From NCBI GenBank assembly GCA_002914845.1, contig JXTC01000061.1, positions 857,065 to 921,064 of the forward strand: a DNA stretch of 64,000 bases, written 5' to 3'. Below, in pieces: positions 10,851 to 21,672 of this stretch. Position 1 is the stretch's first letter; each line of letters starts with the position of its first letter. The notes under the pieces were generated by a model. The model saw nothing but the letters and a program-made list of their open reading frames with translations. It was not told the origin of the DNA and made no database searches. This DNA comes from Trema orientale. Its lineage: Eukaryota; Streptophyta; Magnoliopsida; Rosales; Cannabaceae. Position numbers and translations under genes: made by a program.

Positions 10851-12646
10851 TACTCTAAGTAACATAATTGGTTACCTCGAGTACCATTGAAAAATACCAA
10901 ATTTAAAGAAAAATGGTATTTTTCTAAATATTTTTTAAAAGTGTTATTTTTCTAATAATACTTTTAAAAATGATATTTTTCTAAATCGGGATATTTCAAA
11001 AAAATTGGTCCATCCGGGATTTTTCAATTTTTGATATCTTGGGCCTGGCATTTTGTAGATACCCCTTAATTTAATCATATGCGTTCCAAACATGACCAAT
11101 AAGAATAAGAATGCGAACTGGGCTTGAGGCCCAGATCAAATGATCAACCCATGCTCCCTTTGGTTTGGTTTCTAGCCCAGGAATTTCCAACATGCCCATG
11201 TAGGTTGCTTTGGGCTCACCAGTCTTAATGTCCCTGTGGCCCAAACCCAAGCAATATTCCAATTAACCGCATCAGCATGAGCAAGAGTAAAAAGAAATCT
11301 GAATCAAAGAAATGCAATAGTCTTTTCAAGCAAAGAAATGGGAAAACATCTAGGCCTGACTCCAGTCCACTTGGAAAACTTTGATGCTTGGAAGTCTCAG
11401 CTTATTTTGGTATTTCTTGTTGTCCAAATATGTGTCTATTTGCTAACAACTGTCCTGCAACAAAATCTGTGTTCTTTGAAATGAATGGGATAGGCATTTA
11501 GCATCATTCTACTGAATTAGCGAGACAGCGTCATGAGAGATCACATGGAACTGTTTTCCCAACTAGCGACCCAGCATGTTGCAGAGGTAATACAAGAAAG
11601 AAATATCACTCTAAATTCAATAAGGTTTTGAGAGTAAATAATTAGAGAGAGTATTTTTACAGTCTCTTGAGAATATATTCAAGCAGGTCTATGGAAAATG
11701 CGGAAATAGAAGCATAATAGAACCACAAAAATGGGAATGTTGTTAGAAAACCAAACTGTCAGAGAGATTAAAACTCAAATTTCCAAGCTGATGTTTAAGC
11801 TACACTTATACATTAGTAAATCGATCGGTTGGATATTTCAACTGATATATTCTAACATTTTGCTGCAGTATTTGAAAAACATGCATCTCTTTTAAGGAGA
11901 CCAAAGTTCAATTATTTTGCTAAAAATACCCTAACAAGATTAATACACACCTCTGTCTCTCTCATAATAATTTTAGAATTTTCGAGTTAGAATTCCAATA
12001 TACCTCCACATATAAATATCCAACAAAAACAAAACAAAACAGAAATGAAATAATTATCAACCTAGTTTCCATTCAAGAGGAACATTCCAATATTGATCAT
12101 GTCACCTGCAACATCTTTAATACAACCTTTTATTAGTTAGTTTCACCTTTACCTTGCACGAAGGTGTTCTTTCCCATTGGCTGACATAAAGTGTTCTGAG
12201 ATTGTAGTTCTGACATTCACAATGTGTTAACGTCATACTAACTATTATTACCGCAAAACAAAGGGAGAATCTTACTTCCTTCCCGTTTGGTTTATAATTT
12301 ACAACACGATGATGAGAGACTCGTCGTCTTAGCTAGCTCAAGACTACATTGAGGTAAAATTCGTCATGAAACAAGAAACACACCAAATACAATGAACTTT
12401 TGATTAAAAAGAAACAAGTGACTCTTAGTTTCTTACAATACAAAATGAACTTACGAGCTAAGCCTTCACTGGTACTAGTGCACTGCCCCCAAAACCAAAG
12501 CAACATAACCAAAGGAAGGACATTTATAGCATTTAACATAGACCAAAAGGATATAATTTAGAAAAAGCAATAACATAGATAATAATATGAATAGAGCCAA
12601 AGGGCCTCGGTGACTCCCGTCATGTATTATAACTGTCTATTGATCA
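10851..12646. other. Intergenic, LDH downstream region
   Basis: No convincing gene. 10870-11010 is a low-complexity stretch with repeated TGATATTTTTCTAAA-like units. The last 200-300 bp before the LDH stop are likely its 3' untranslated region. Confidence 0.4.
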
Positions 12647-14155
12647 TCATATTCCCAACTGAGACTGCACCTCTAGGATGGTGTTGGCAGAGTCCCTAAG
12701 CCTCTGTCCCTCCTCGTCTGAGAGATGCACATTAGTGACTCCCAATACGCCGCCTCGTCCCAGTTGCGCCGGCAAGCTCAAGAACACCTCGCCTCCGTCA
12801 ATGCCATAGAGCCCCGTGGCAAGGACCGTCACCGGGTGGATTTTCCTCTGGTCTCTGAGTATGCTTCGCGCAAGGTTGGCCGCCGAGTATCCAATTGCCC
12901 ACGAGGTGTAGCCTTTGAGGCTTATGACTTCGTATGCGCTGCCTATGACCTGTTTGTGAATGTTCTCCAACGTTTGTTTCTCGTACGGTATTTGTTGCCT
13001 CTCTAAGAAGCTAAGCACCGGCACTCCCCCTACGCTGATGCTCGACCATAGCGCCACTGAACTGTCCCCATGTTCCCCAATTATGTATGCCTACAAATTT
13101 ATTTTATGACTAGATCAATTAAAGACAACCAAAGTGTCACGTATTGTACATATTGAAAAGAACAAAATAAAATCATCTCCCAATGACCGAAATCAATAAA
13201 GAATCCAATCCACCAAAATTGGGATACATAATTCAGTTGATTTGGTAAAAAGTCAAGAGTCATATCCTAGTGTCTTTCCAAACACAATAATTTTTAGAAA
13301 CCAAACACCCTTAGCTCCATGTACTTAGTGACAAGTTGCAATTTTTAGAAACCAAACACCTTAGCTCCATGTGCTTAGTGACAAGTTGCAATTTAGTTGG
13401 ACATAAAAATTCCATCATTGGCTACTTAATATTATATTCACTGCAACATTATCACTACCATAAGGATTACAAGCACTACAAGAAAAAGAGAGATTTTCTA
13501 CTAGTGTGGTTTCTTCGAAAGGACAAAAAAAAAAAAAAAAACTGACCTGCACATCTTGAGCATTGACATCAAGATGATCGGCAATGAGGAAGCGGAACCG
13601 AGAGGAGTCGAGATTGGTGCCCGACCCGATGACCCGATTGGAGGGGAACCCAGATAGCTTCCAGGAGACATAGGTCAAGACATCGACGGGGTTAGAAACG
13701 ATGAGGAGAATGGTGTCGGGAGAGTATCGGGCGAGCGGGGGTATGATGTTGCGAAACAGGGCAACGTTCCTCTGCAGCAGGTTCAGCCTGGACTCGCCGG
13801 GGATCTGGCGGGCCCCGGCGGTGACGATGCAGAGGTCGGATCCGGCGGTGACGGCGTAGTCGACGGAGGCGTGGATCTTGGTGCGGGGGAGGAAGGCGGC
13901 GGCGTGCTGGAGGTCGAGCATCTCGCCGCGGAGCTTGTCGGGCTTGGCGTCGACGAGGACGAGCTCGTCGGCGAGGTCCTGGGTGAGGATGGTCTGGGCT
14001 ATGGCCATGCCCACGTTGCCGGCCCCGATGACGGAGATCTTGGTGTGGCGTTTGGTCGGCGAGGGTGGTGCCGCGCGGTGGATGGGCTTGAAGAACGCCT
14101 CCGACAGGTCCAGTCCTCCTGGGCCCAGCGACGAGGTCGACTCACTCTTCTGCAT
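12647..14155 (-). CDS. LDH: L-lactate dehydrogenase (two exons)
   Basis: Exons 14155-13547 and 13090-12647 joined in phase 0 give 350 residues, the usual size of plant L-LDH. The donor is CAG|GTCAGT and the acceptor TTGTAG|GCATAC. The enzyme reduces pyruvate to L-lactate with NADH in the cytosol, mainly under low oxygen. Visible features: NAD-binding [18 protein letters not shown] at about residue 42, [36 protein letters not shown] with the substrate-side Arg, and the catalytic-His motif [13 protein letters not shown] at the start of exon 2. The N-terminal extension of about 35 residues (starting [13 protein letters not shown]) is typical of plant forms. The exon junction lies between the DVNAQDVQ and AYIIGEHGD blocks. 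The intron holds a 51-bp tandem duplication. I see no frame damage, so it looks functional. Confidence 0.96.
13291..13392. repeat. 51-bp tandem duplication in the LDH intron
   Basis: Two adjacent copies beginning TTTTTAGAAACCAAACACC at 13291 and 13342, each continuing through TTAGTGACAAGTTGCAA, with one or two differences. Confidence 0.9.
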
Positions 14156-14282
14156 ATTTCTAATAATGAAGATGATTTTTTTATTTTTTTTTTTTGGGGG
14201 GGTTAAGATGGATAGTAATACGATACGAGATTTGACGTAGAGTTTAGTTTTCGATCTCTGAGTTTAGTTTTCGATCTCTACT

Positions 14283-14294
14283 ATTTATTTATAA
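14283..14294 (-). promoter_or_regulatory. TATA box of LDH
   Basis: Minus-strand TTATAAATAAATAG lies about 130 bp upstream of the LDH ATG. Supported by motif and position only. Confidence 0.45.
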
Positions 14295-14582
14295 GTGTTG
14301 GGACTGAACTAAGAATGAGAGGTTGAAGAACCAGTCAGTGCTTTGCCTGTGTGTAGGGATTTTACAACGGTCAATGTTGTGTTTGGGAGAAATAATGAAA
14401 GGAAAGTGTTTTTTTTTTTTTTTTTCTTCAAAATATCCAATGTTGTACGGTCCTCTGACTAATGCACGTATGTTTTGGTAAAATTACGAGAATAGCCTCG
14501 CCGCACGTGGGATTTTCTCGGCATGCTTTGTTATGTGATGTGAGATTCTGACTTGGGGTCCAATTCCTCTATCAAGACTTAA

Positions 14583-14906
14583 GGCTATGTTTGGTAGGAA
14601 GGAAAAGAGAGAGGAAGGAAAAGTTTTGAGGGAAAAGTGGAGGGAAAAAAAATTTTGGGTTGTTTGGTAAGAGGGAAAAGGGAAGGGAAGAGAAAATGGA
14701 AGAGAAAAGGGGAGAGAAAAATATGGTNTTTTTAAAATTTTAATAAAAAGGGCAAAATAGTCATTTTAAAATATACTAATTTTCTTTCCTTCCTACATAC
14801 CAAACAACAATTGAGGAAAGACACTTTCCTTTCCATCCTACACATTTTCTTTCCCTCCTAATTTTTCCTTCCCTCCTACTTTCTTTCCTCTCTACCAAAC
14901 ATAGCC
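14583..14906. mobile_element. MITE with GGCTATGTTTGGTA terminal inverted repeats
   Basis: Left end GGCTATGTTTGGTAGGAAGG and right end TACCAAACATAGCC are inverted repeats, and TTAA flanks both sides (14579-14582 and 14907-14910). About 324 bp, non-coding, very purine-rich then pyrimidine-rich. Superfamily unassigned: TTAA is palindromic, so a shorter target duplication cannot be excluded. One unresolved base (N) lies at 14728. Confidence 0.8.
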
Positions 14907-14939
14907 TTAAAGTAAATTTACCAAATTAACCTTGTATAC

Positions 14940-15119
14940 TACTTTTAAAATTTTAATAAAAAAGGCAAAATAGTCATTTTAAAATATACTAATTTTCTTT
15001 CCTTTCTACATACCAAACAACAATTGAGGAAAGACACTTTCTTTTCCATCCTACACATTTTCTTTCCCTCCTAATTTTTCATTCCCTTCTACTTTCTTTC
15101 CTCTTTACCAAACATAGCC
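14940..15119. mobile_element. Partial second copy of the same MITE (3' half only)
   Basis: Aligns with 14727-14906 at a constant offset of 213 bp and ends in the same TACCAAACATAGCC before TTAA. The left terminal repeat is missing. A local duplication of the 3' half is the likely origin. Confidence 0.85.
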
Positions 15120-15784
15120 TTAATTTTGGCAATGGCGTAGACTTTTCTCATTTAGCTGCTTTTTTTTTTTTTTTTTTATATTGTGATTTAGGGTAGCAAA
15201 ATAGCAAAACCACTAACATTTGTGAGAGAAAACTAGGGGTGAAGGAAAGGAAAGGACCCTTGAAACCATGTCCTGTTGTTTTTCCCATGTTGTTTCAATT
15301 TTCATTTCAAAGCTTTGGAAGATTCCCACCGACTAATTCGAAGCTTCACTCGATGACCCATCATAGTCATAGATCTGTTTTCCTCTTTTGGGTTGGGTAA
15401 ATGCCCCAAATTTCAAGTAAATTCTCCATTACCATTGGCTGAAAAAGCAAAACAGCACCCTGTTTGTAGTTCTAGTTCCAAGTACATACTAATTACCACA
15501 AGATTCAGATGTTGAAGAACAAATTGAATTATTCAAATCAACATTCTTGTTTTCCAAGCATATGTCTATTTGTCCTAACACGTTATGTTTTGCCGTACAA
15601 GTCCACCCAATCCCTTTTGGTTTTAACTAAATGTCAATAATATATGGGGCTTCTCAGATCCTTCTTTTTCACTTTCTTCTTTTCTTTTGAATAAGGCTTC
15701 TTAGATCATTCTTGAAAAATGCCTATATATTCGAAGCATCTCGCTTTTATGTTCATCTCTCGCAAGGTCACATTCACACACTCC

Positions 15785-16468
15785 TAGGGATGTCAACGGG
15801 GCGGGTGGGATCAGTTTTGTGTTTACCATCTCATTCCCATTATTATTTTACTATACCATCCCGCATCATTCACCATTTAATTTGGTACGGGGCAATTTCG
15901 AAGAATCTTTATCGGGGATTGGTTTCTCCATTAGTATATTGGGGTCCTCGTTTAGAATCGTCATCTTGAATAAATTAAACAATCCTATGTAAGTCCAAAT
16001 CTTTTAAAAGTCTAAATACAGCGAAAAAAATCAAAATTAAAGTTAACTTCATTGAAAATTCTAATTTTAGACCTAAATAACTAAAAAACACATTCAAATA
16101 AAAACTTTAACATGTTAGAATTGTCAAATGTAAAATATTTAATACCAAAATCATATAGCATATCATTCATTTTTAAAGCTAACACAATCCTAAATAATTC
16201 AAATAATATTAGTACATGACTATATATATTATTAGATCTTCTTTTTTCTACTTGAATCATTATTATATTAAAAAAATAAAAATTTACTTATATATAATCG
16301 GGGCGGGGTCGATGTGGGGCACTCAATCCCAAGTCCGCCCCACCCCGCTAAATATTAAACGGGGAATCTCCGCCCCATGCCCCGCACCATTTATAACGGT
16401 GAAAGTCCGTCCCATTTGGGCCAGTGCACTGCGGTGCATCACCCTGTTCGGTGAAATTGACATCTCTA
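15785..16468. mobile_element. Non-autonomous hAT-type element with 8-bp target duplication
   Basis: Terminal inverted repeats TAGGGATGTCAA (left) and TTGACATCTCTA (right) pair at 11 of 12 positions. Flanking 8-mers CACACTCC (15777-15784) and CACACCCC (16469-16476) match at 7 of 8. The size (684 bp), the terminal sequence and the 8-bp target fit hAT non-autonomous elements. The interior carries GC-rich GGGGCGGG / CCCCGCCCC segments near both ends. No transposase. Confidence 0.85.
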
Positions 16469-16510
16469 CACACCCCCTTCCTCGCCTTCTTAAGCTCATT
16501 CACAGGCAAG

Positions 16511-16890
16511 AAAAACGACATTAAAGTATCCAAACGACATCATTTAGAGGACGACAAAAACAAAGAAACGACACTAAGCTTGAAAAGCAATACTGAATAG
16601 AGAACGACAACAACGTAGAAACGACAATAAGAATCGAGAAACGTCATATATTTTAAAAACGACATTACAAGGTAAACAGTAAACACGAATTTCCCCCACC
16701 CATAGTGTTGTAGACTCGCAGACAACACTACAGGAGAATAATTGCCTAAATAATTGCCTAATACGAACTAAGTTGAGAAACGACACACAATAAACGCAAA
16801 TAATAAATAGAGAACGGCAACAAAAAGAAACGACAATGAGAAGCGAAACAACACGAAAATGGAAAAACGACAATGTTCATAAGAAACGAC
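16511..16890 (+). promoter_or_regulatory. Array of AAACGAC motifs in the YbaK-like gene upstream region
   Basis: At least eleven AACGAC or near-identical hexamers, nearly all on the plus strand: 16515, 16534, 16551, 16568, 16604, 16621, 16641 (ACGTC variant), 16659, 16780, 16814 (ACGGC), 16830, 16867, 16886. Gaps are mostly 16-20 bp or about twice that. The array ends about 85 bp before the likely ATG. Regulatory function is inferred; it could be a decayed minisatellite. Confidence 0.5.
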
Positions 16891-16973
16891 AGCGGAGGCA
16901 GACAACTGAAAACACCGAGGAAAATGAGTGTTGCCGTAGCGTGGCAGGAGTGAGAGGACGAAATTGGCGCCGA

Positions 16974-19900
16974 ATGGAAGCGGCATTGGCAGAGCTGGAG
17001 AGGGTTCAAACCAGAATCCTCCAACGTATATCGGATCTAGAGGTAGAGGTGGAGGTAGCGGTCTCCCATCTTCCTCTGAGCGAAGCTAGAGCTCTTGTTC
17101 AGCGCGAAGCTGCTGTAGTCTCGTCCATTGTTCAAGGCGTATCGGAACTAGAGCTAGAGAGCGACACAGAAGCTCGGCTTTCGTCCATTCTGCGGAGCAA
17201 TGGGGTCAAAGAGTTCAGTTTCAAGAGGGTCCCATCCGATTACTACGACTGGCCTCTCGAGGCTCGCCGGGACGCCCTCGCTGCCCCGTCCGTCCACCAT
17301 CTCTGCAAAAGCATCGTCTTGGTATTGCTAAGCTATCTCTCGCCTTTTTGCTTCTTTTTCTTATTTTCTTTGCATTTGAGAATCTGCAAAATGGGATTTA
17401 GTGAAAATGTTTTATTAAGAAACGAGTCTTTTGATTGATAATAGTAATGTGGAGTTTTCAGGGCTTATACCATAATGGAAAAATCAATATGTGAATTGGG
17501 ATTCCAGGGAATATGTATTATGTAATGCTATAATGATTTTGTATGACTTCTGGGTGTAGAGAAACCAGTATGGTAACTGGTATTCATGTTGAAAACAAGG
17601 GGAAAAAAAAACCCTTTTTGTTAGTTGATACAATACAAAAGTAGGTTGTTGGGGGCACTAATAAGATTTAACTCAACGTTATAGGACTGGAGGTGCTCGA
17701 ATATTCTGAAATTGATTCTGGGGTGAAAAAAGAAAATAATTAGATGACATGAATAGGGCAGCCTTGTGATATTTTCGGGCCACATTTAGTAATCTGAAAG
17801 GGAATAAGAAACGATGAGTGGGAAAGGCTTAGGATTCCCTTTTGCGTGTTTTTAATTAGTATATAAACACATGAATGGGAAAGCCTTTCCCTTTCCTCAT
17901 TCCCTTTGCTTCCATGAACGTGCGCTCAAAGTAAATATGATCAACTTGCATGAGTTCCGGGACAAAGGCAACTAAATTATTATGGTGGCAGTGCTATTGT
18001 TCTGTTTGGAACCATTTTATGTCTAAATCTTCTTACTTGAACTCACTCGATTTGTGTGCATTAAGGTCGACAGTCGAATAAACTACTTATCTTGTTTGTG
18101 GTAGCACGAGGCTCTTCTAAATTTATTGTTCTCCAACAGGTCAATACACAAGCTCAATCTAACGTTGTTGATTGCAGTGATTGCAACAATTCAAAGTACT
18201 ATGTTGTTGTTGTTCAGGTAACTTTTCATTTGAAAAAACAACAAACACACACACACACACACACACACAAATACGTCGCTGAATTTCAATCATACTTGCC
18301 TCCTGAATTATTCATCTGACTTGAGATATTTTTTGCCCTTTTGCAGTACAGTGCCCGATTCAATGCTGAAAGTGTTAAAAATTTCTTGTATTCACTGAAT
18401 GATGGAAAGATAGCAAAAAAGAAATTCAACTGTAAGTTTCTAAATGAAAAAAGTAATTCTAATTACTTTAATGTATCCACGTCTCATATTTGTTTCAATG
18501 TCTATTTACATCTATTAAAATGAGTCAAACATGTCACTTAATAGAATGTAAACATTTTCTTGCTATTAGGAGAAAATGTGATCTGATGTAGAAACTCAAC
18601 AACCTCTGATAGTTCCTCTTTTTTTGAAACTCGGTATACTCAAGATAGACAAGATGAAATGGTTTGGAATGACAAATTGAATGCACAGGTCTGTTACAAG
18701 AAGCAGTGATCTGACCTAAAGGCTAAAGGTTTCTACTTTTCACCCGTTCATTTAGAAAAGTTCAATGAATAAGGGGGATAAACAGTATAGTATTTTTTGA
18801 AGTTGTCATTAGAATGAGAAACCCTTGAACAATGAATGGAAATAAGCAAAGATATGACAATGTTACTGGAATTTGGTGTCATTATGCATTAGCACATTTT
18901 TTTAAGAAAATCTTGAGGTCTCAAATGCTTTTGGTATATTTATCTCAGAATATGATACTGGTTAACTATTATGCAGTGAGGCTTGCCCCTGAGGAGACTT
19001 CAGTGAAGTTGACTGGATATGAGCACAATGCAGTAACATGCATTGGTATGAAGACAGACATTCCGGTAAACAATCTTTCCTCACAAATTAGTATACTATG
19101 TTTTTGACACACTATGGAAGCAGTGTATCTCAGGCGGAATAGCCCTGAAAGTAAGGATTTTGGCCTGTGTTTTATTTATCCCTTGGAGCAGCAAACCGAC
19201 AACTACAAGAGACTGATATGTTAAAATGCGAATATGGCTGATAGAAAGGGAACTTGTGGAACTTCTGTCTAATATTACAAGTGACTATCATTTATAAACT
19301 TCTAACAGGTCTAAAATACGCATGATTCAGGACCGTTTCTAAGGATTTTTTCTTCTAAACATGCACTAGCACATATTTCTGTGACAAAAGGCTTTATTGT
19401 CCCTTCATGCTAGAAATAGCTTTCACACAGTGGCCCTTTAGGTTTAGTTGCTAGGGATTGCTTTAAGCTAGTGTTGTTGATTTACATAACCATTGATAAC
19501 AACGTTTTCGTATGGCAAAAGGGAGTCTGTTCTATGTTTGAAATGTATGTATCCTCCCACTCAACCCCTTGTGACTTATGAGTTGAATCATTCCAACTTT
19601 CCTTCCAGCTATTGGCTGGTCCACTGTTCCAAATATCTCAAACACTAGTTCTGGAGTGTTAAATTTTAGATTGTAATAGGTTGGTCCACTCTATTGTTTG
19701 TTTTGATAAATAATAGTCTGTGCCAGTCTGCCACATCTACAAGAGATGGATTGACAGTTTAAGTTAGAATAGTGTAGCTATGGTTTTCGACAGCAAAAAA
19801 CCATGAGGGTTTGTTTGCACATGCATTTGTGTAGGGAACACTATCATTTCTAAAAATTTTGGGGAACAATTGATGTTTAAACTATGAGAATTCTCATTCC

Positions 19901-20170
19901 TCATCATAAGATAGAAAGGTTAAAACTTAACAGGATAGAGCTGCATGAAAAAACAATAGGGTCATTGAGATGGAGAGTATAATGGATGCATTGTTTTCAG
20001 TAATTGGATGTATGGCTTGATTTCAGGTGATTTTGGACGAAGCAATTACAAAACTTAATCCTGATTTCTTCTGGTTGGGTGGCGGTGAGGTTGATCTGAA
20101 GCTTGGCATTAGAACCTCTGAGTTTATCAACTCTGTTAAACCTTTCGTTGTCAGTTGTAGTGGTATTTGA
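16974..20170 (+). CDS. YbaK / aminoacyl-tRNA-synthetase-associated domain protein (five exons)
   Basis: Exons 16974-17321, 18140-18217, 18347-18431, 18977-19065 and 20027-20170 join in frame (GT-AG) to give 247 residues. Exons 2-5 encode the YbaK/INS-type editing fold: NTQAQSNVVDC, SKYYVVVVQYSARFNAESVK, KKKFNLRLAPEETSVKLTGYEHNAVT, CIGMKTDIPVILDEAI, then the conserved FFWLGGGEVDLKLGIRTSEF. The N-terminal exon has an acidic helical segment (ALAELERVQTRILQRISDLE). Bacterial relatives deacylate mischarged tRNA; plant members of this branch (Arabidopsis At1g44835 type) are poorly characterised. The start MEAALAELE was chosen as the first ATG that opens a protein-like N-terminus; the frame is open further upstream to 16836, but through the AAACGAC array. 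No defect seen. Confidence 0.88.
18245..18269. repeat. (AC)n microsatellite in intron 2 of the YbaK-like gene
   Basis: About twelve CA units shortly downstream of the exon 2 donor. Confidence 0.95.
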
Positions 20171-20346
20171 CTACTTCAAGAGATCAAGTACCAAGACTTA
20201 AAAAGAGAATTTATGCCAACCAAGACAATGCTAAAGGAACCGGTGAAAAAATTTCTCTTTCTAGAGCAGGACTTCTTTCTTTCAAGTCACAACATCCGGG
20301 ATATACTGCAAATTTGATTTAGAAAATTTGTAATTGTTGGCCATAG

Positions 20347-20559
20347 TTGATTGGCAGGACAGGCCATATTTTTGTTAATTTTGGATTAATGATTAAAAAT
20401 TTGAATGAATGGCCCACAGCAGAAGATGTATGTTTAGCCCCTGTCTCAAATTGTTCGTCATGGAAAAGATTGGCGAAGGTGACGCATGAAATCTTAGACT
20501 ACGCCACAAAGCATCAGTATGAGCCATTAATTTTGGTAGGTAGGTATAGTCATTGACCT
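20347..20559 (+). other. Unrecognised short open frame downstream of the YbaK-like gene
   Basis: An open stretch of about 70 codons contains WPTAEDVCLAPVSNCSSWKR, AKVTHEILDYATKHQYEP and LILVGRY. Its composition looks protein-like rather than random, and there is no stop until a TGA after GRYSH. I do not recognise the family. It begins TTG rather than ATG, so if real it is an exon or a remnant of a larger gene. The stretch 20171-21672 otherwise shows nothing. Confidence 0.2.
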
Positions 20560-21672
20560 TTTTCATTAAATACTAGTATACAACAGAGCCACTCCATGTT
20601 CTTTAATTCATCCTATCATAACGCTCAACCCAAGTTGCAACGGAAAATAAAAATGTGCTACATATCTACAGTACACAAATCTTTGAGGATTGGTATCGAA
20701 GTTAATGTGCTTCATATTACAATCTATAGTTTAATTTGATTAAAGTTTTGACCTCTCGTAAAGATAAGAAATTCATATTCAGGCTCCAATGTGATGAGAG
20801 CGGAGCAGCTACTTTTAAGTAAGTGGTGTATATGATTTCATGTCATTTTTTGAGAAACAATTTAAACTTGTTTGGTATCATTTTTGTTTTGTTTGTTTTT
20901 TGTTTTTATTTTGTATTTTAAACAAAAAGAACGGTAGAGATCGTCTTAAGCAATATTTTGAGAAGATCTTTTACTTTTCATTTATGTTACAAAATGAAAA
21001 ACAAAAGTGATACCAAACAAGGTTAAAAGCGTTTGATTCATTCATGGCCTTGTCCAAAATAAGAGTTGCAGAGGATCTTCTCAAAAAATCTCCCAGTGTT
21101 GATCTATTCAATCCCTCTGTTCAAGTTGTGGAAGTTTAAGTCCCCACTAACAGTTAGGGACAAGACAGATCAACTGAAATGGAGAACAAGCTGACAGAAA
21201 ATTACTATTCCTTTCATTTAAGAACATCAACCAACAAATTCACAACAATTGGGCAACACATGCCATGGGCATATGTTTCCTTTTTCACAATCATTTATTC
21301 CCACTTAATAAAATCACAGGTACAAACACATTGTAAGTAGCCCCTATCCGTCACACCAGATTGTCACACTAACTGATTATTCTTTGGCAGAGATATATCA
21401 TATAGAACATTTATATTTCATGATATTTTACAAGTCCATCGAACAGTAACACGTGATTTCTTATTGATGAAAATCATGTCCCCAGAAACAAAAACAAAAA
21501 AAAAAAAAGAGAGAATTTTCACTTTTCTTATAATACACTAGAATTTAAGCACTTGGAGTTACGATTTCCCCATAGTTTTACGGATGGTACATCTTTAGTT
21601 TATAAGATATAGAGCCTAAGAACAAAGTATAACGTTATATAAGGAATAAGCTGGTAATTGGTAAAGATATGT

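Noticed and set aside
11071..11262. Minus-strand frame with GLGHRDIKTGEPKATYMGML
   Set aside because: Looks slightly protein-like but is short, isolated in repeat sequence and without a family match I can name.
16836..16973. Upstream in-frame extension of the YbaK-like protein (46 residues)
   Set aside because: It reads through the AAACGAC array and is rich in Lys, Arg and Asn unlike the family; the ATG at 16974 gives a better N-terminus.
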